DNA of 7,264 bases. It comes from Pseudobdellovibrionaceae bacterium (lineage in GTDB: Bacteria; Bdellovibrionota; Bdellovibrionia; Bdellovibrionales; JAMPXM01). Position numbers and translations under genes: made by a program. Positions 1 to 5,970 of this stretch are shown one piece after another (position 1 is the first letter of the stretch; each line of letters starts with the position of its first letter). The stretch lies in NCBI GenBank assembly GCA_913776405.1, contig CAJYOV010000306.1, forward strand, positions 1 to 7,264, in the 5' to 3' direction. The notes under the pieces were generated by a model. That model saw only the letters and a list, made by a program, of their open reading frames with translations, made no database searches and was not told the origin of the DNA.

Positions 1-595
1 CCGTGATCAAGGCGGACTGCTCGCTCTCCGACACATCCTCTATTTCGGACGTCGACGCTTTGATAATTTCATCCGTTTCATCTTGGGTGAAACCAAGTTG
101 CCAAAGCGATTCATGAGCCAGAGTCCATTCAATCAGGTTGCCGAGCTCTTCCACTTTCTGCCAGTAGGCTAAACCGCGAGCACCCGCAGACGAAACGCAG
201 TGGTAACTCGCACAGACTGAAGCTCGCACCGACCAGATCCCGCATGTCCCGGCTTCGAGATTAAGAAAGCCGCACGCGGATTTCAGATCTTTTCCGAACG
301 CATCTGAAGCCACGCTTTGTCTTGGAACAAACCCAAGCGGCGTGATCAGCGAAGACTTCTCTAGCCGAGAGAATGGATCAATGCCCTTACGACTTAAAAG
401 CGCGCCCACCGTGAAGTTCGGGAGAAAGGGCGAATAGGTGCAGCATTTTAACTTAGAATCGAAAGGCCCTTGATCTCGCAGTGTCTCATTTTGAGGCGGT
501 ACAACCATCGTGCAATGAGCGCAGTTGATTTTAGTTTCCCGAAGCGGAACCAAATCAAAGTCTTCAAGCCATCTCTGATAGAAAGACGTGAACAC
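1..595 (-). CDS. YkgJ-type (CxxC..CC) putative metal-binding cysteine cluster protein, 3' end outside window
   Basis: The minus strand is open from position 595 to the window edge and gives 198 residues without a stop. The start is a GTG at 595-593, preceded by AAGAGG about 10 nt upstream; the frame is closed by TAA a few codons further up and holds no ATG near the beginning. The protein has C25-x2-C28, the pair C51-C52, then C108, C118, C128 and C133 in the arrangement CGFL...CGIW..RASVCASYHC. This is the signature of the YkgJ/UPF0153 putative zinc- or iron-chelating family, whose biochemical role is poorly defined. There is no signal peptide, so it is probably cytoplasmic. The part after residue 140 is helical-looking and acidic (SEIEDVSESEQ) and continues beyond the window. 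The gene is divergent from the one at 845. Family call is fairly sure, function is not. Confidence 0.85.
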   Translation of the reverse strand, partial: MFTSFYQRWLEDFDLVPLRETKINCAHCTMVVPPQNETLRDQGPFDSKLKCCTYSPFLPNFTVGALLSRKGIDPFSRLEKSSLITPLGFVPRQSVASDAFGKDLKSACGFLNLEAGTCGIWSVRASVCASYHCVSSAGARGLAYWQKVEELGNLIEWTLAHESLWQLGFTQDETDEIIKASTSEIEDVSESEQSALIT

Positions 596-643
596 GACGC
601 ACGAACCTCTTGAATAAAGCCTTTAGTCTCTACTCATAACACA

Positions 644-795
644 GGGTCTGACCCGAACAACTTTTAGACACCCGTCAGACACATTCGGGACGCCCCCCGC
701 AAATCGCTTGAGGCCCTCAGGCCAGCGCTGCCGCAGCAACTCGAATTCCCTTCGCAATTTCGATCATTTAGCCCTTTGGCATCGGGGCTGAGCCC
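644..795. repeat. Three short interrupted palindromes in a divergent intergenic region
   Basis: The 249 bp between the divergent genes at 595 and 845 contain no credible gene. They hold three compact dyads: GGGTC-T-GACCC at 644-654, TGAGG-C-CCTCA around 709-719, and GGGCT-G-AGCCC at 785-795. Each has 5-bp arms around one central base. The first and third have a similar overall plan (GGG/CCC ends). They could be operator sites, small hairpins or remnants of a dispersed palindromic repeat. Nothing in the sequence decides between these, and such short dyads can arise by chance. Confidence 0.3.
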
Positions 796-844
796 TCGGC
801 AAACTCGTTGCACACTTGAAAAGGCAGAAGGTATGGGAGGTTTT

Positions 845-1123
845 ATGAAACAGACTCTTCGACTCGCAACACTTGGTTTGGCTCTCGCGATTCAGATCAC
901 ATCGGTCAACGCACACGCGGGCGATAAAAAGGTCTGCAAAGTTTCAACGAACGATGTCGGCACGATCATCGGCCGCGGCCCAACCGCGGAAGATGCGTTT
1001 GAAGATGCTGCGACACAATGCTTCGATCGCCGCGAACAACGCCACAGCATGAGCAAAGGCGCTCTCGATGAAGAGACAGGTCTTGTTGTCATCGACTCGT
1101 GCGCAAACATTCGTTGCTCGTAA
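845..1123 (+). CDS. Small secreted four-cysteine protein of unknown function
   Basis: 92 codons. I chose the ATG at 845 because GGGAGG (835-840) lies 4 nt upstream and the resulting N-terminus is a clean signal peptide (MKQTLRLATLGLALAIQITSV), with likely cleavage after NAHA near residue 25. Extending to the TTG at 776 would bury that signal. The mature protein is only about 67 residues with cysteines at 31, 59, 86 and 91, which could form two disulfides in the periplasm or outside the cell. The centre reads G-x-G-x(2)-T-x-x-x-A-x(3)-A-x(3)-C, a strand-turn-helix pattern seen in several small exported families. I do not recognise a specific family. The next gene begins 50 nt downstream on the same strand, so the two may be co-transcribed. 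Confidence 0.8.
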   Translation: MKQTLRLATLGLALAIQITSVNAHAGDKKVCKVSTNDVGTIIGRGPTAEDAFEDAATQCFDRREQRHSMSKGALDEETGLVVIDSCANIRCS

Positions 1124-1173
1124 GCTGACTTTTCGCATAAGCTCCCAAGCAAGAGATTGAAGGAGCGAAACCG

Positions 1174-1395
1174 ATGGGCATTCTGAAAACACTTGGCGAT
1201 TTCTTGTTTGGCAAAGATCCAGATATCTTCGACGAGAATGGCCGTGTCCGTCACAACTTCCCCGAGTCAAAATGGGAGAAGTGGAACGATCGCTTAAACG
1301 CCAATCCCGAATACGACTGGCGTAACCACGTCGCCAAAGAAAATGCGCTGAGAGGCGCTGAAAAACCAGGCGACAAATCATCCAACAAGCACTGA
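1174..1395 (+). CDS. Small conserved-looking hypothetical protein, 73 aa, no export signal
   Basis: Starts at ATG 1174 with AAGGAG (1160-1165) 8 nt upstream, a strong ribosome binding site that supports it as a real gene. The N-terminus (MGILKTLGDFLFGKD) is a short amphipathic helix too weak to be a signal peptide. The middle has a FDENGRVRHNF segment followed by a tryptophan-rich stretch (SKWEKW and YDWRNH), and the tail is Lys/Ser-rich and probably disordered. It is charged and likely cytoplasmic. It sits 50 nt after the secreted four-cysteine gene and before the HNH nuclease, all on the plus strand. No family is recognised; a partner or regulatory role for its neighbours would be speculation. 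Confidence 0.8.
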   Translation: MGILKTLGDFLFGKDPDIFDENGRVRHNFPESKWEKWNDRLNANPEYDWRNHVAKENALRGAEKPGDKSSNKH

Positions 1396-1401
1396 TAAAA
1401 T

Positions 1402-1444
1402 CGCGTTGAGCTAATTGACGCATCGCGACTCATTGCTCAGCGCG
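1402..1444 (+). terminator. Long-loop inverted repeat after the small-gene pair, possible transcription end
   Basis: CGCGTTGAGC (1402-1411) can pair with GCTCAGCGCG (1435-1444): 10 bp with one G-T wobble around a 23-nt loop that may itself pair weakly. It begins 6 nt past the stop of the 73-aa gene, where a terminator is expected. There is no T-run after it, so it is not a standard intrinsic terminator and could instead be an mRNA-end structure. Confidence 0.4.
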
Positions 1445-1554
1445 TCTCAATAAAGTCCTAACCCTATTTCCATTGCAGCATCCCGAAAAGCCCGCCTAGA
1501 GTCAGGTCATCAGCAACTGACTTTTGCCCAGCGGAAACATCGGGGACAACCGAC

Positions 1555-2280
1555 ATGCGCCAATGGACCACACCTTTGAAGAAGCACCGAGCTTGGTACG
1601 CGAGCCTTTTAAGTCTCGCAGTCGCATTTCTCCTTCCGCAATCGTCGTTTGGTTTTGCTGATTCTCTACCCGAACAGCAGTCAGCGCCCGAGCAGCATTC
1701 ACAAATCGAACTTGGGTCTGATGCTTTCAATCCGGCCCGCGTCTTCGATCAATCCGATTTTTTCAGCTCTTGGGAAAGCGCGCAAGCGGCAGCACTCAAT
1801 GTGCTCGAGTACCTGCGCGCAAACACCGTTCAGAAAACTCTTGAAGATCTCGAAGATGCACTTCCGAAATACAATCGGCGTGAGCATTTCTACGGTTGGA
1901 TCAACGCTGACCCGACTACAAATTGCTTCGACACACGCACCGAAGTTTTGCTTCGCGACGCCGATAAAGCTGTGCAAGTGGTCTTCAAAGACGCAAAGAA
2001 GTGCAACGTCGCGCGTGGTCTTTGGCACGACCCCTACACAGGCGAAGACTTCAAAACTTCAACGTCGATTCAGATTGATCATGTCGTGCCACTCAAACAT
2101 GCCTACCTTACGGGCGCAGCTGCTTGGAAGACAAGCCGCCGCTGCGCTTATGGGAACTTCTTGAGCAATAGCTTCCATCTACTCGCGGTGAGTGGTCACG
2201 AAAACATGTCGAAAGGTGGCAAGGGGCCGGATGGCTCATGCCTCCAACGAGGCCTACGCGTGCGAGTACGTCGCCACTAA
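1555..2280 (+). CDS. Exported HNH-family (DUF1524/GmrSD C-terminal-like) nuclease, C-terminus apparently frameshifted
   Basis: 241 residues from ATG 1555; the ribosome binding site is poor (CGGGGA about 10 nt upstream). Residues 1-35 form a signal peptide, with a basic start, a hydrophobic core at about 15-28 and probable cleavage after SFGFA. The nuclease domain covers about 105-228: a YGWINAD segment, CFDTRTEVLLRDA at 124-136, GLWHDPYTGEDF at 155-166, then the catalytic IDHVVPL at 174-180 (D175, H176), N201/N205, and N217-x-x-K220-G followed by GKGPD. These are the conserved positions of secreted HNH endonucleases that cut DNA with a divalent metal. After GPD the relatives I know continue with a W-x-P-P-N-x-A-Y-x-C-E-Y tail. 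Here that tail is visible only in the +1 frame (NEAYACEYVATK, 2246-2281), while the annotated frame ends in an Arg-rich QRGLRVRVRRH. The catalytic core is intact, so activity is possible but uncertain. Role inferred: extracellular or periplasmic nucleic acid degradation. Confidence 0.88.
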   Translation: MRQWTTPLKKHRAWYASLLSLAVAFLLPQSSFGFADSLPEQQSAPEQHSQIELGSDAFNPARVFDQSDFFSSWESAQAAALNVLEYLRANTVQKTLEDLEDALPKYNRREHFYGWINADPTTNCFDTRTEVLLRDADKAVQVVFKDAKKCNVARGLWHDPYTGEDFKTSTSIQIDHVVPLKHAYLTGAAAWKTSRRCAYGNFLSNSFHLLAVSGHENMSKGGKGPDGSCLQRGLRVRVRRH

Positions 2281-2282
2281 AC

Positions 2283-2326
2283 AATCCGCACCGCGACTCC
2301 GCTCAATAGGTTCAAGCTTTCGCTCC
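2283..2326 (+). repeat. Intergenic repeat copy 1 (head part)
   Basis: Starts 2 nt after the HNH stop. Its first 16 bases are identical to 3542-3557, and over 44 bases it matches 3542-3585 at 37 positions by hand alignment. It shows no coding sense: the frame equivalent to the other copies meets a TAG. It lies exactly where the displaced nuclease tail ends. Confidence 0.75.
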
Positions 2327-2418
2327 CCGTAGTCGATCGCACGCGAGACATCTAAGCGAAAGACCGGAGAGCTTGCAGCTGTGAAGGACGATGGATTCTA
2401 GTCGCCTGAGTCATGGAC

Positions 2419-2476
2419 GCGACTTCAGTTGGACGGCCGAAGCCGACGCTCTTTGCTTCTCTCCGCGATCAGGAAG
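2419..2476 (+). repeat. Intergenic repeat copy 2 (degenerate body part)
   Basis: Begins with GCGACTTC, as at 3552, diverges in the middle, and matches again at CTTTGCTTC and CGCGATCAGGAA (2451-2459 and 2464-2475; compare 3575-3609). It has the same orientation as copies 1 and 3. It is clearly recognisable at both ends but degenerate between. Together with copy 1 it occupies most of the 284 bases between the HNH gene and the next start, in which I see no credible gene. Confidence 0.55.
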
Positions 2477-2564
2477 TCTAATCAACGCCGAACTGAGATC
2501 ATTCAATTGCTATTGGGTTCTGGTACGCGATTAGCAGTTGAGAACATGCTGAATGGAGGCGCTC

Positions 2565-3469
2565 GTGCTTGCTCTCAGAGTGTCCGCGGTGTTGATTTTT
2601 TTGACAGTTTGGCCGCAGTTTGCAATGTCATCGGCACAACTGACCTTTAACCAGCTCGAATTTACCAACGAGGTTTCCTCGGCGATTCTCAGTCTCGGAA
2701 GTTCAAACGTAATCCAGAATCGACTTTCCGCAATCCGTCTAGAGCGCAGTCGCTCAGCAAGGAAAGACTGCGAGCAAAGCAAACTAGGTCTATTAGAGTG
2801 TTTTGCGAATCGACTTGTCGCTCAGCGATTGCTATTTCACTCGTCGGCTCTGCTAGCAGGTATGAGGTCTACATCAAAGCTACGACCATCGCTTCTGGGT
2901 CAATTTATTAGCATGCAATCAAGATCTGATAGGTTCGTTGACCTAAACAACGAAACAGATTTGAATCTTCGGCTACAGACCTACGTTAGCATCCGACTTT
3001 AAATTCTTATGAGCCACCGGGCTTTGACACGGCCATTCGCTCTAAGCAACAGGCGCACTGGGCTGCGAAACCGCTTGTTGAGTGGCTAATTAAGCAGCCG
3101 TCAAAAAGCGTAAGTCCAAAGACTCTGTTTTTAGCGGCACTAAAGATGTATCACGATCCGTTTGTTGCCCTCGGGGTGATCGGAGAAATGTTCGACCAGG
3201 AGCGTTTGTACGCAGGAAGTCGCAAAACTAGATGTGTACTCGGGAACCGAATGATCCCGCTGTTTCGCGATGATCGAATCGATGACGTCGGATACAATTA
3301 TCATTTCTGGGCATACCTCAATATATCGTTGACCGGTGACGCTACATTTTCGGACGTCTTCATGAATTGGTGGCTTGAGCGGCGAGTTGGCGATTCGGGA
3401 GATTCTTCTGCGAATACGTTCGGTATACACATCGGTAAGGCTATTTATTCGAAGTTGCTTCCGAACTGA
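2565..3469 (+). pseudogene. Exported protein of unknown function, interrupted by a -1 frameshift near position 2999
   Basis: The first part runs from GTG 2565 (GGAGG at 2555-2559, 5 nt upstream) to TAA 3000-3002. It opens with a signal peptide (MLALRVSAVLIFLTVWPQFA, cleavage near AMSSA-Q). The reading frame one base back is open from 2990 to TGA 3467 and continues seamlessly: ...YVSIRL then LNSYEPPGFDTAIRS. Joined, they give about 301 residues. The break falls in CTTTAAAT, and one extra T would restore the frame. The second half alone has no ribosome binding site at its first ATG (3146). Features of the joined product: a helical, Arg/Leu-rich middle, a Trp-rich AHWAAKPLVEWL segment, YNYHFWAYLNI at about 244-254, and GDSGDSSANTFG at about 276-287. 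No family is recognised. Either a recent pseudogene, a sequencing error, or two separate products, the last being least likely. Confidence 0.7.
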
Positions 3470-3508
3470 TCAATGATACAACCCTCCCGATCCGATCCAA
3501 TCACAAAC

Positions 3509-3539
3509 GCTCATCAAAACCAATGAGCCTTCCGTTTTT
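3509..3539 (+). terminator. Probable intrinsic terminator of the broken secreted-protein gene
   Basis: GCTCAT (3509-3514) and ATGAGC (3523-3528) form a 6-bp stem with an 8-nt loop. It is followed, after CTTCCG, by a run of five T (3535-3539). AAACG before and CGTTT after can extend the pairing across a bulge. It lies 40 nt downstream of the TGA at 3467-3469, in the expected place. The gap between stem and T-run makes it imperfect. Confidence 0.5.
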
Positions 3540-3541
3540 CA

Positions 3542-3609
3542 AATCCGCACCGCGACTTCGCTTAAGAGGTCCAGGCTTTTGCTTCCAACTCTCTCCCGCG
3601 ATCAGGAAA
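3542..3609 (+). repeat. Intergenic repeat copy 3 (most complete)
   Basis: Carries both parts seen separately in copies 1 and 2: the head AATCCGCACCGCGACT (3542-3557), the middle GGCTTTTGCTTCC, and the end CCGCGATCAGGAAAG (3596-3610). It lies between the terminator-like hairpin and the HAD gene. Small GCTC-TTTT-GAGC (3610-3621) and ATCAT-TT-ATGAT (3635-3646) dyads follow. No ORF is credible in it. Confidence 0.7.
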
Positions 3610-3701
3610 GCTCTTTTGAGCCGCACAAAGCGCGATCATTTATGATTTGCTAAATGTGAAGACTGCAAACTAGCATTACTTCCGACTCGATGGAGTAGCA
3701 G

Positions 3702-4340
3702 ATGAAGCCACGTTTATTTACGTTCGATATTTTTGGAACAGTTTTAGATTGGCGACTGGGCCTTGCAGAAAGCGTTCGTAACCATGGGTATTCCTTTAAC
3801 GAGTCGACTGATTTTGACAGCGTAATCGACGCCCAGGCTGTAGATGAACGAGCCGGTTACGATTCTTACAGCAAGATCGTCGCCCGTTCGTTGGAGAGCG
3901 TGATCGGCCTTAAAGCCGAAGATGCTCTGGCGATCGGAAGGCGCGCTGGCACGTGGCCACTCTTTTCCGACTCCAAAGAAGCTCTCCAACGACTGATGAC
4001 TTTTGCTCCCTGCGTGGCGATGACGAACAGCGATTTCTCGCATGGCGAACAGGTCCAACGACAGCTGGACTTCCAGCTTTCAGACTGGATTTGCGCCGAG
4101 GAAGTAAAGGTCTACAAGCCTTCTCCCGATTTTTGGCGACAAGTTTCAGAGAAAACAGGGATACCTATGGATCGCTCTTGGTGGCATGTCGCTGCTTATG
4201 GTGACTACGATCTCAAAGCAGCACGCGAGCTCGGTCTAACTTGCGTGTTTATAAACCGCGCGCACTCAGTCGACGGCCCGGCCGATTTACGGTTCGAGGA
4301 TTTGCAAAGCTTGGCTAATCACGTTTCGAGGCTAAGCTAA
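3702..4340 (+). CDS. HAD-superfamily hydrolase, haloacid dehalogenase (type II)-like
   Basis: 212 residues, a usual length for a one-domain HAD enzyme with a helical cap. ATG 3702 is preceded by GGAG 6 nt upstream. Motif I is FDIFGTVLD with nucleophile D9 and T13. The +2 position is Phe instead of the Asp of phosphatases, as in 2-haloacid dehalogenases (D-x-Y/F-G-T). Motif II is AMTNSD (T108-N109-S110), motif III VKVYKP with K139, and motif IV WHVAAYGDYDLKAARELGL with D168/D170. The cap lies between about 17 and 88. Family knowledge predicts hydrolysis through an aspartyl-ester intermediate, on halogenated acids or another small substrate. The Arg and Asn residues diagnostic of true L-2-haloacid dehalogenases are not obvious, so the substrate is open. 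No signal peptide: cytoplasmic. A weak promoter may lie at 3647-3676 (TTGCTA, 18 nt, TAGCAT). Confidence 0.87.
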   Translation: MKPRLFTFDIFGTVLDWRLGLAESVRNHGYSFNESTDFDSVIDAQAVDERAGYDSYSKIVARSLESVIGLKAEDALAIGRRAGTWPLFSDSKEALQRLMTFAPCVAMTNSDFSHGEQVQRQLDFQLSDWICAEEVKVYKPSPDFWRQVSEKTGIPMDRSWWHVAAYGDYDLKAARELGLTCVFINRAHSVDGPADLRFEDLQSLANHVSRLS

Positions 4341-4370
4341 TTAGCGCCGGGCTCGCCTGCGATTAGCAGG
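4336..4370 (+). other. Palindrome over the HAD stop codon plus small hairpin
   Basis: GCTAATTAGC at 4336-4345 is a perfect palindrome containing the TAA stop (4338-4340). CCTGC (4356-4360) and GCAGG (4366-4370) form a 5-bp hairpin with a GATTA loop. No T-run follows, so a terminator is only possible. The rest of the convergent gap to 4583 shows no gene; it has a CTGGCCAG palindrome near 4509 and a GAATGAAT/GAATGAGTGAAT direct repeat at 4544-4566. Confidence 0.3.
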
Positions 4371-4583
4371 ACTCGTAAGATCTAAACGAAGATCGGCTAA
4401 GATAACGAGAATTTCTATGAACTACCATTACTGAGTGACGTCTTGCACTTGGCGAAAATGTTCGGCGGGTTTCGTTGGCTAGGCGCTCAGTCCTACACGC
4501 TGTGCTTCTGGCCAGGCAGATTCAGTCAAAGAGGTAAGAGTCCGAATGAATGCTGAATGAGTGAATCGATCCCAGCAGACTAA

Positions 4584-5759
4584 TCAATTACACACAGTTC
4601 GATCGACCTGCGCTGTGATCATATTGTTAATCGGATGCCCGCCACGAAATGAATCTGCATCCAGAACAATCCACGTTTTTCCATCGGTGCTTCTCACAGC
4701 TTTCTGCCCCTCATACCAAACGCCCCACCAGCCAATAATGCCGCTGAACGTATGCGAGACAGGATCAAAAGCAAACTTTCCTTGGCCGAGGTGAATGCTA
4801 TTGCCTGTAAACCTCACTGGTTCAACTGACCAATTCAAACCATCCTCGCTGAGGAGGACTTTGTTGTTTGACCAACTCATGAATTTATCGCCGTCGTAAA
4901 TCAAGCTCGACCAACCCCATTCCGGAGCGGTACTCGTGAGTTCGACCTGCGTCCACGACGCTCCTCCATTGCTGGTGACTGCGGCGTAATGATGCTCTGG
5001 ATTTGATCCGCTACTCCCCACCATGAGAAACGTTTGCTGATCTTTCGCCGTGAATCCTCGAATGGAAAAATCCGTGCCGGCAGGACGACCTGCGTCCGAC
5101 CACGTGAGTCCTCCGTCTGAGCTGACGATTAAACTTTGCGACCCATGGCCTCCAAAGATCTTTCCGCCGACCTTGAAAAACGGAATTTTTTGATGATCGT
5201 AGGCCCAGGTGTCGCCTGAGGAGCTAGCTCGCGGAATCCATGTATGACCGCGATCCTCGGATACCGACCAGGGCGGATGACTCGTGATCAGCCGGCTCCC
5301 GACAGCGACAATCCCATTTCCCCAATCGCCAGGCGCTACGTCCTCGAAATTTAGATTATCTCTCGTGCGGAGCATTGGACCAGCATGTCCCCATCCCAAG
5401 TTTATGTAGAAATAACCGTCGCTCTCGGTGACGCCACGACCCGCATACTGACTATGATCACAATCTCTAGACTGCGGATTCGAAGAAGGTCCAAAGCAGC
5501 GAACGGAGTCATCTATCGAGTGGTCCCGAATCCACGAGCGCCCCTGATCGCAAGAAATAACCGATCTCCCCATATGGCCCGTTGCCATAAAAACCGTAGT
5601 TTTTCCTACCGTAGCGGGCGGAGTCGCGACAGGCGCAACTTCTCTACCGGAAGAACTCAAAGAATATTCGGAGCTGATCTCGAAAGGTGCTGAGCAGTTT
5701 TGGAAAAGCAGCACCATCAAAAAGCAAGTGAGTCCGACAAAAAGTCTTCTCAAATTCAT
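4584..5759 (-). CDS. Surface lipoprotein with Asp-box (BNR/sialidase-type) beta-propeller
   Basis: 391 residues from the ATG at 5759, with GGAG 7 nt upstream. The TTG two codons earlier lies only 1 nt from that GGAG and cannot be the start. The N-terminus is a lipoprotein signal, NLRRLFVGLTCFLMVLL then FQNC, with Cys22 as the lipidated residue. No Asp follows it, so outer-membrane sorting is plausible. A short low-complexity linker (about 27-52) leads into repeats that carry S-x-D-x-G-x-x-W boxes: SCDQGRSW (69-76), SEDRGHTW (167-174), SSDGGLTW (213-220), SNGGASW (263-269), SEDGLNW (304-310) and STDGKTW (357-363). Six boxes suggest a six- or seven-bladed propeller. Such boxes are structural and occur in sialidases, photosynthesis-assembly proteins and binding proteins. 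No sialidase FRIP motif or Arg triad is evident, so ligand binding is as likely as catalysis. Convergent with the HAD gene. Confidence 0.88.
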   Translation of the reverse strand: MNLRRLFVGLTCFLMVLLFQNCSAPFEISSEYSLSSSGREVAPVATPPATVGKTTVFMATGHMGRSVISCDQGRSWIRDHSIDDSVRCFGPSSNPQSRDCDHSQYAGRGVTESDGYFYINLGWGHAGPMLRTRDNLNFEDVAPGDWGNGIVAVGSRLITSHPPWSVSEDRGHTWIPRASSSGDTWAYDHQKIPFFKVGGKIFGGHGSQSLIVSSDGGLTWSDAGRPAGTDFSIRGFTAKDQQTFLMVGSSGSNPEHHYAAVTSNGGASWTQVELTSTAPEWGWSSLIYDGDKFMSWSNNKVLLSEDGLNWSVEPVRFTGNSIHLGQGKFAFDPVSHTFSGIIGWWGVWYEGQKAVRSTDGKTWIVLDADSFRGGHPINNMITAQVDRTVCN

Positions 5760-5838
5760 TCTCAATCTCCGGATCGCGTCGCATTCGGCGACCTACACTT
5801 TTCGGAAGGCTAAGACTCAAACCGATATTAAAACGCTC

Positions 5839-5864
5839 CTTGCCGAATCTTGCCGATCATTCGG
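5839..5864. promoter_or_regulatory. Direct and inverted repeats between divergent genes, candidate operator
   Basis: CTTGCCGA occurs at 5839-5846 and again at 5849-5856, a period of exactly 10. Overlapping this, CCGAAT (5843-5848) and ATTCGG (5859-5864) form an inverted repeat with a 10-nt spacer, and another ATTCGG is at 5783-5788. The block lies about 80-105 nt upstream of the lipoprotein start on one side and just upstream of the leader ORF on the other, suiting a shared regulator. One helical turn spacing fits protein binding. No promoter hexamers are convincing. Confidence 0.35.
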
Positions 5865-5892
5865 TTCCTCGTAGCGGTAGAGAGGAGGCAAA

Positions 5893-5970
5893 TTGTTCAG
5901 GCTTGAATCGTTAATTGAAAACTGGTTCGACACCGAGTTGGCTCAAACTTCGCAACAGGAGAGTCCGTAA
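5893..5970 (+). CDS. Possible 25-aa leader peptide or small protein upstream of the exported 89-aa gene
   Basis: A very strong Shine-Dalgarno sequence, GAGGAGG (5882-5888), is followed after 4 nt by TTG 5893. The frame then reads M-FRLESLIENWFDTELAQTSQQESP and stops at TAA 5968-5970. The stop directly abuts the AGGAG (5971-5975) that serves the next gene, so ribosomes ending here would stand next to the start at 5981: an arrangement typical of translational coupling. The peptide is acidic with an amphipathic helix at about 2-16. The TTG start and short length make it uncertain; the alternative is a purine-rich stretch with no product. Confidence 0.4.
   Translation: MFRLESLIENWFDTELAQTSQQESP

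Noticed and set aside
892..1433. Three overlapping minus-strand ORFs opposite the small genes at 845 and 1174
   Set aside because: They overlap each other and two plus-strand genes with strong ribosome binding sites and a signal peptide; their proteins are low-quality and Cys/Arg-rich, typical of antisense frames.
1649..2164. Plus-strand ORF of 171 codons inside the HNH gene
   Set aside because: It lies out of frame within the recognisable nuclease domain and shows no domain of its own.
2391..2534. 47-codon ATG frame after AAGGA, before the broken gene
   Set aside because: It runs through degenerate repeat copy 2, the spacing from AAGGA to ATG is only 2 nt, and the equivalent frame in the other repeat copies has stops. 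It is probably repeat debris.
2987..3004. Programmed -1 ribosomal frameshift at the CTTTAAAT junction
   Set aside because: No X-XXY-YYZ heptamer in the right phase, and no obvious stimulatory stem directly after it, so mutation or sequence error is simpler.
3140..3430. Minus-strand ORF of 96 codons opposite the second half of the broken gene
   Set aside because: The plus-strand frame is the one that continues the upstream signal-peptide protein; the minus frame shows no start signal.
2283..3609. Integron-type cassette array with attC sites
   Set aside because: The repeats lack the GTTRRRY/RYYYAAC core sites and the long dyad symmetry of attC, and no integrase is in the window.
3744..4204. 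Minus-strand (3744-4058) and shifted plus-strand (3953-4204) ORFs within the HAD gene
   Set aside because: All HAD motifs are in the 3702 frame; these are shadows.
4341..4583. Possible gene or RNA in the convergent gap
   Set aside because: Only tiny frames such as a five-codon ATG at 4417 are present; no tRNA-like cloverleaf or strong structure was found.
5385..5693. Plus-strand Arg-rich ORF opposite the propeller lipoprotein
   Set aside because: The opposite frame carries a lipobox and six Asp boxes; the Arg-rich composition is an antisense artefact.
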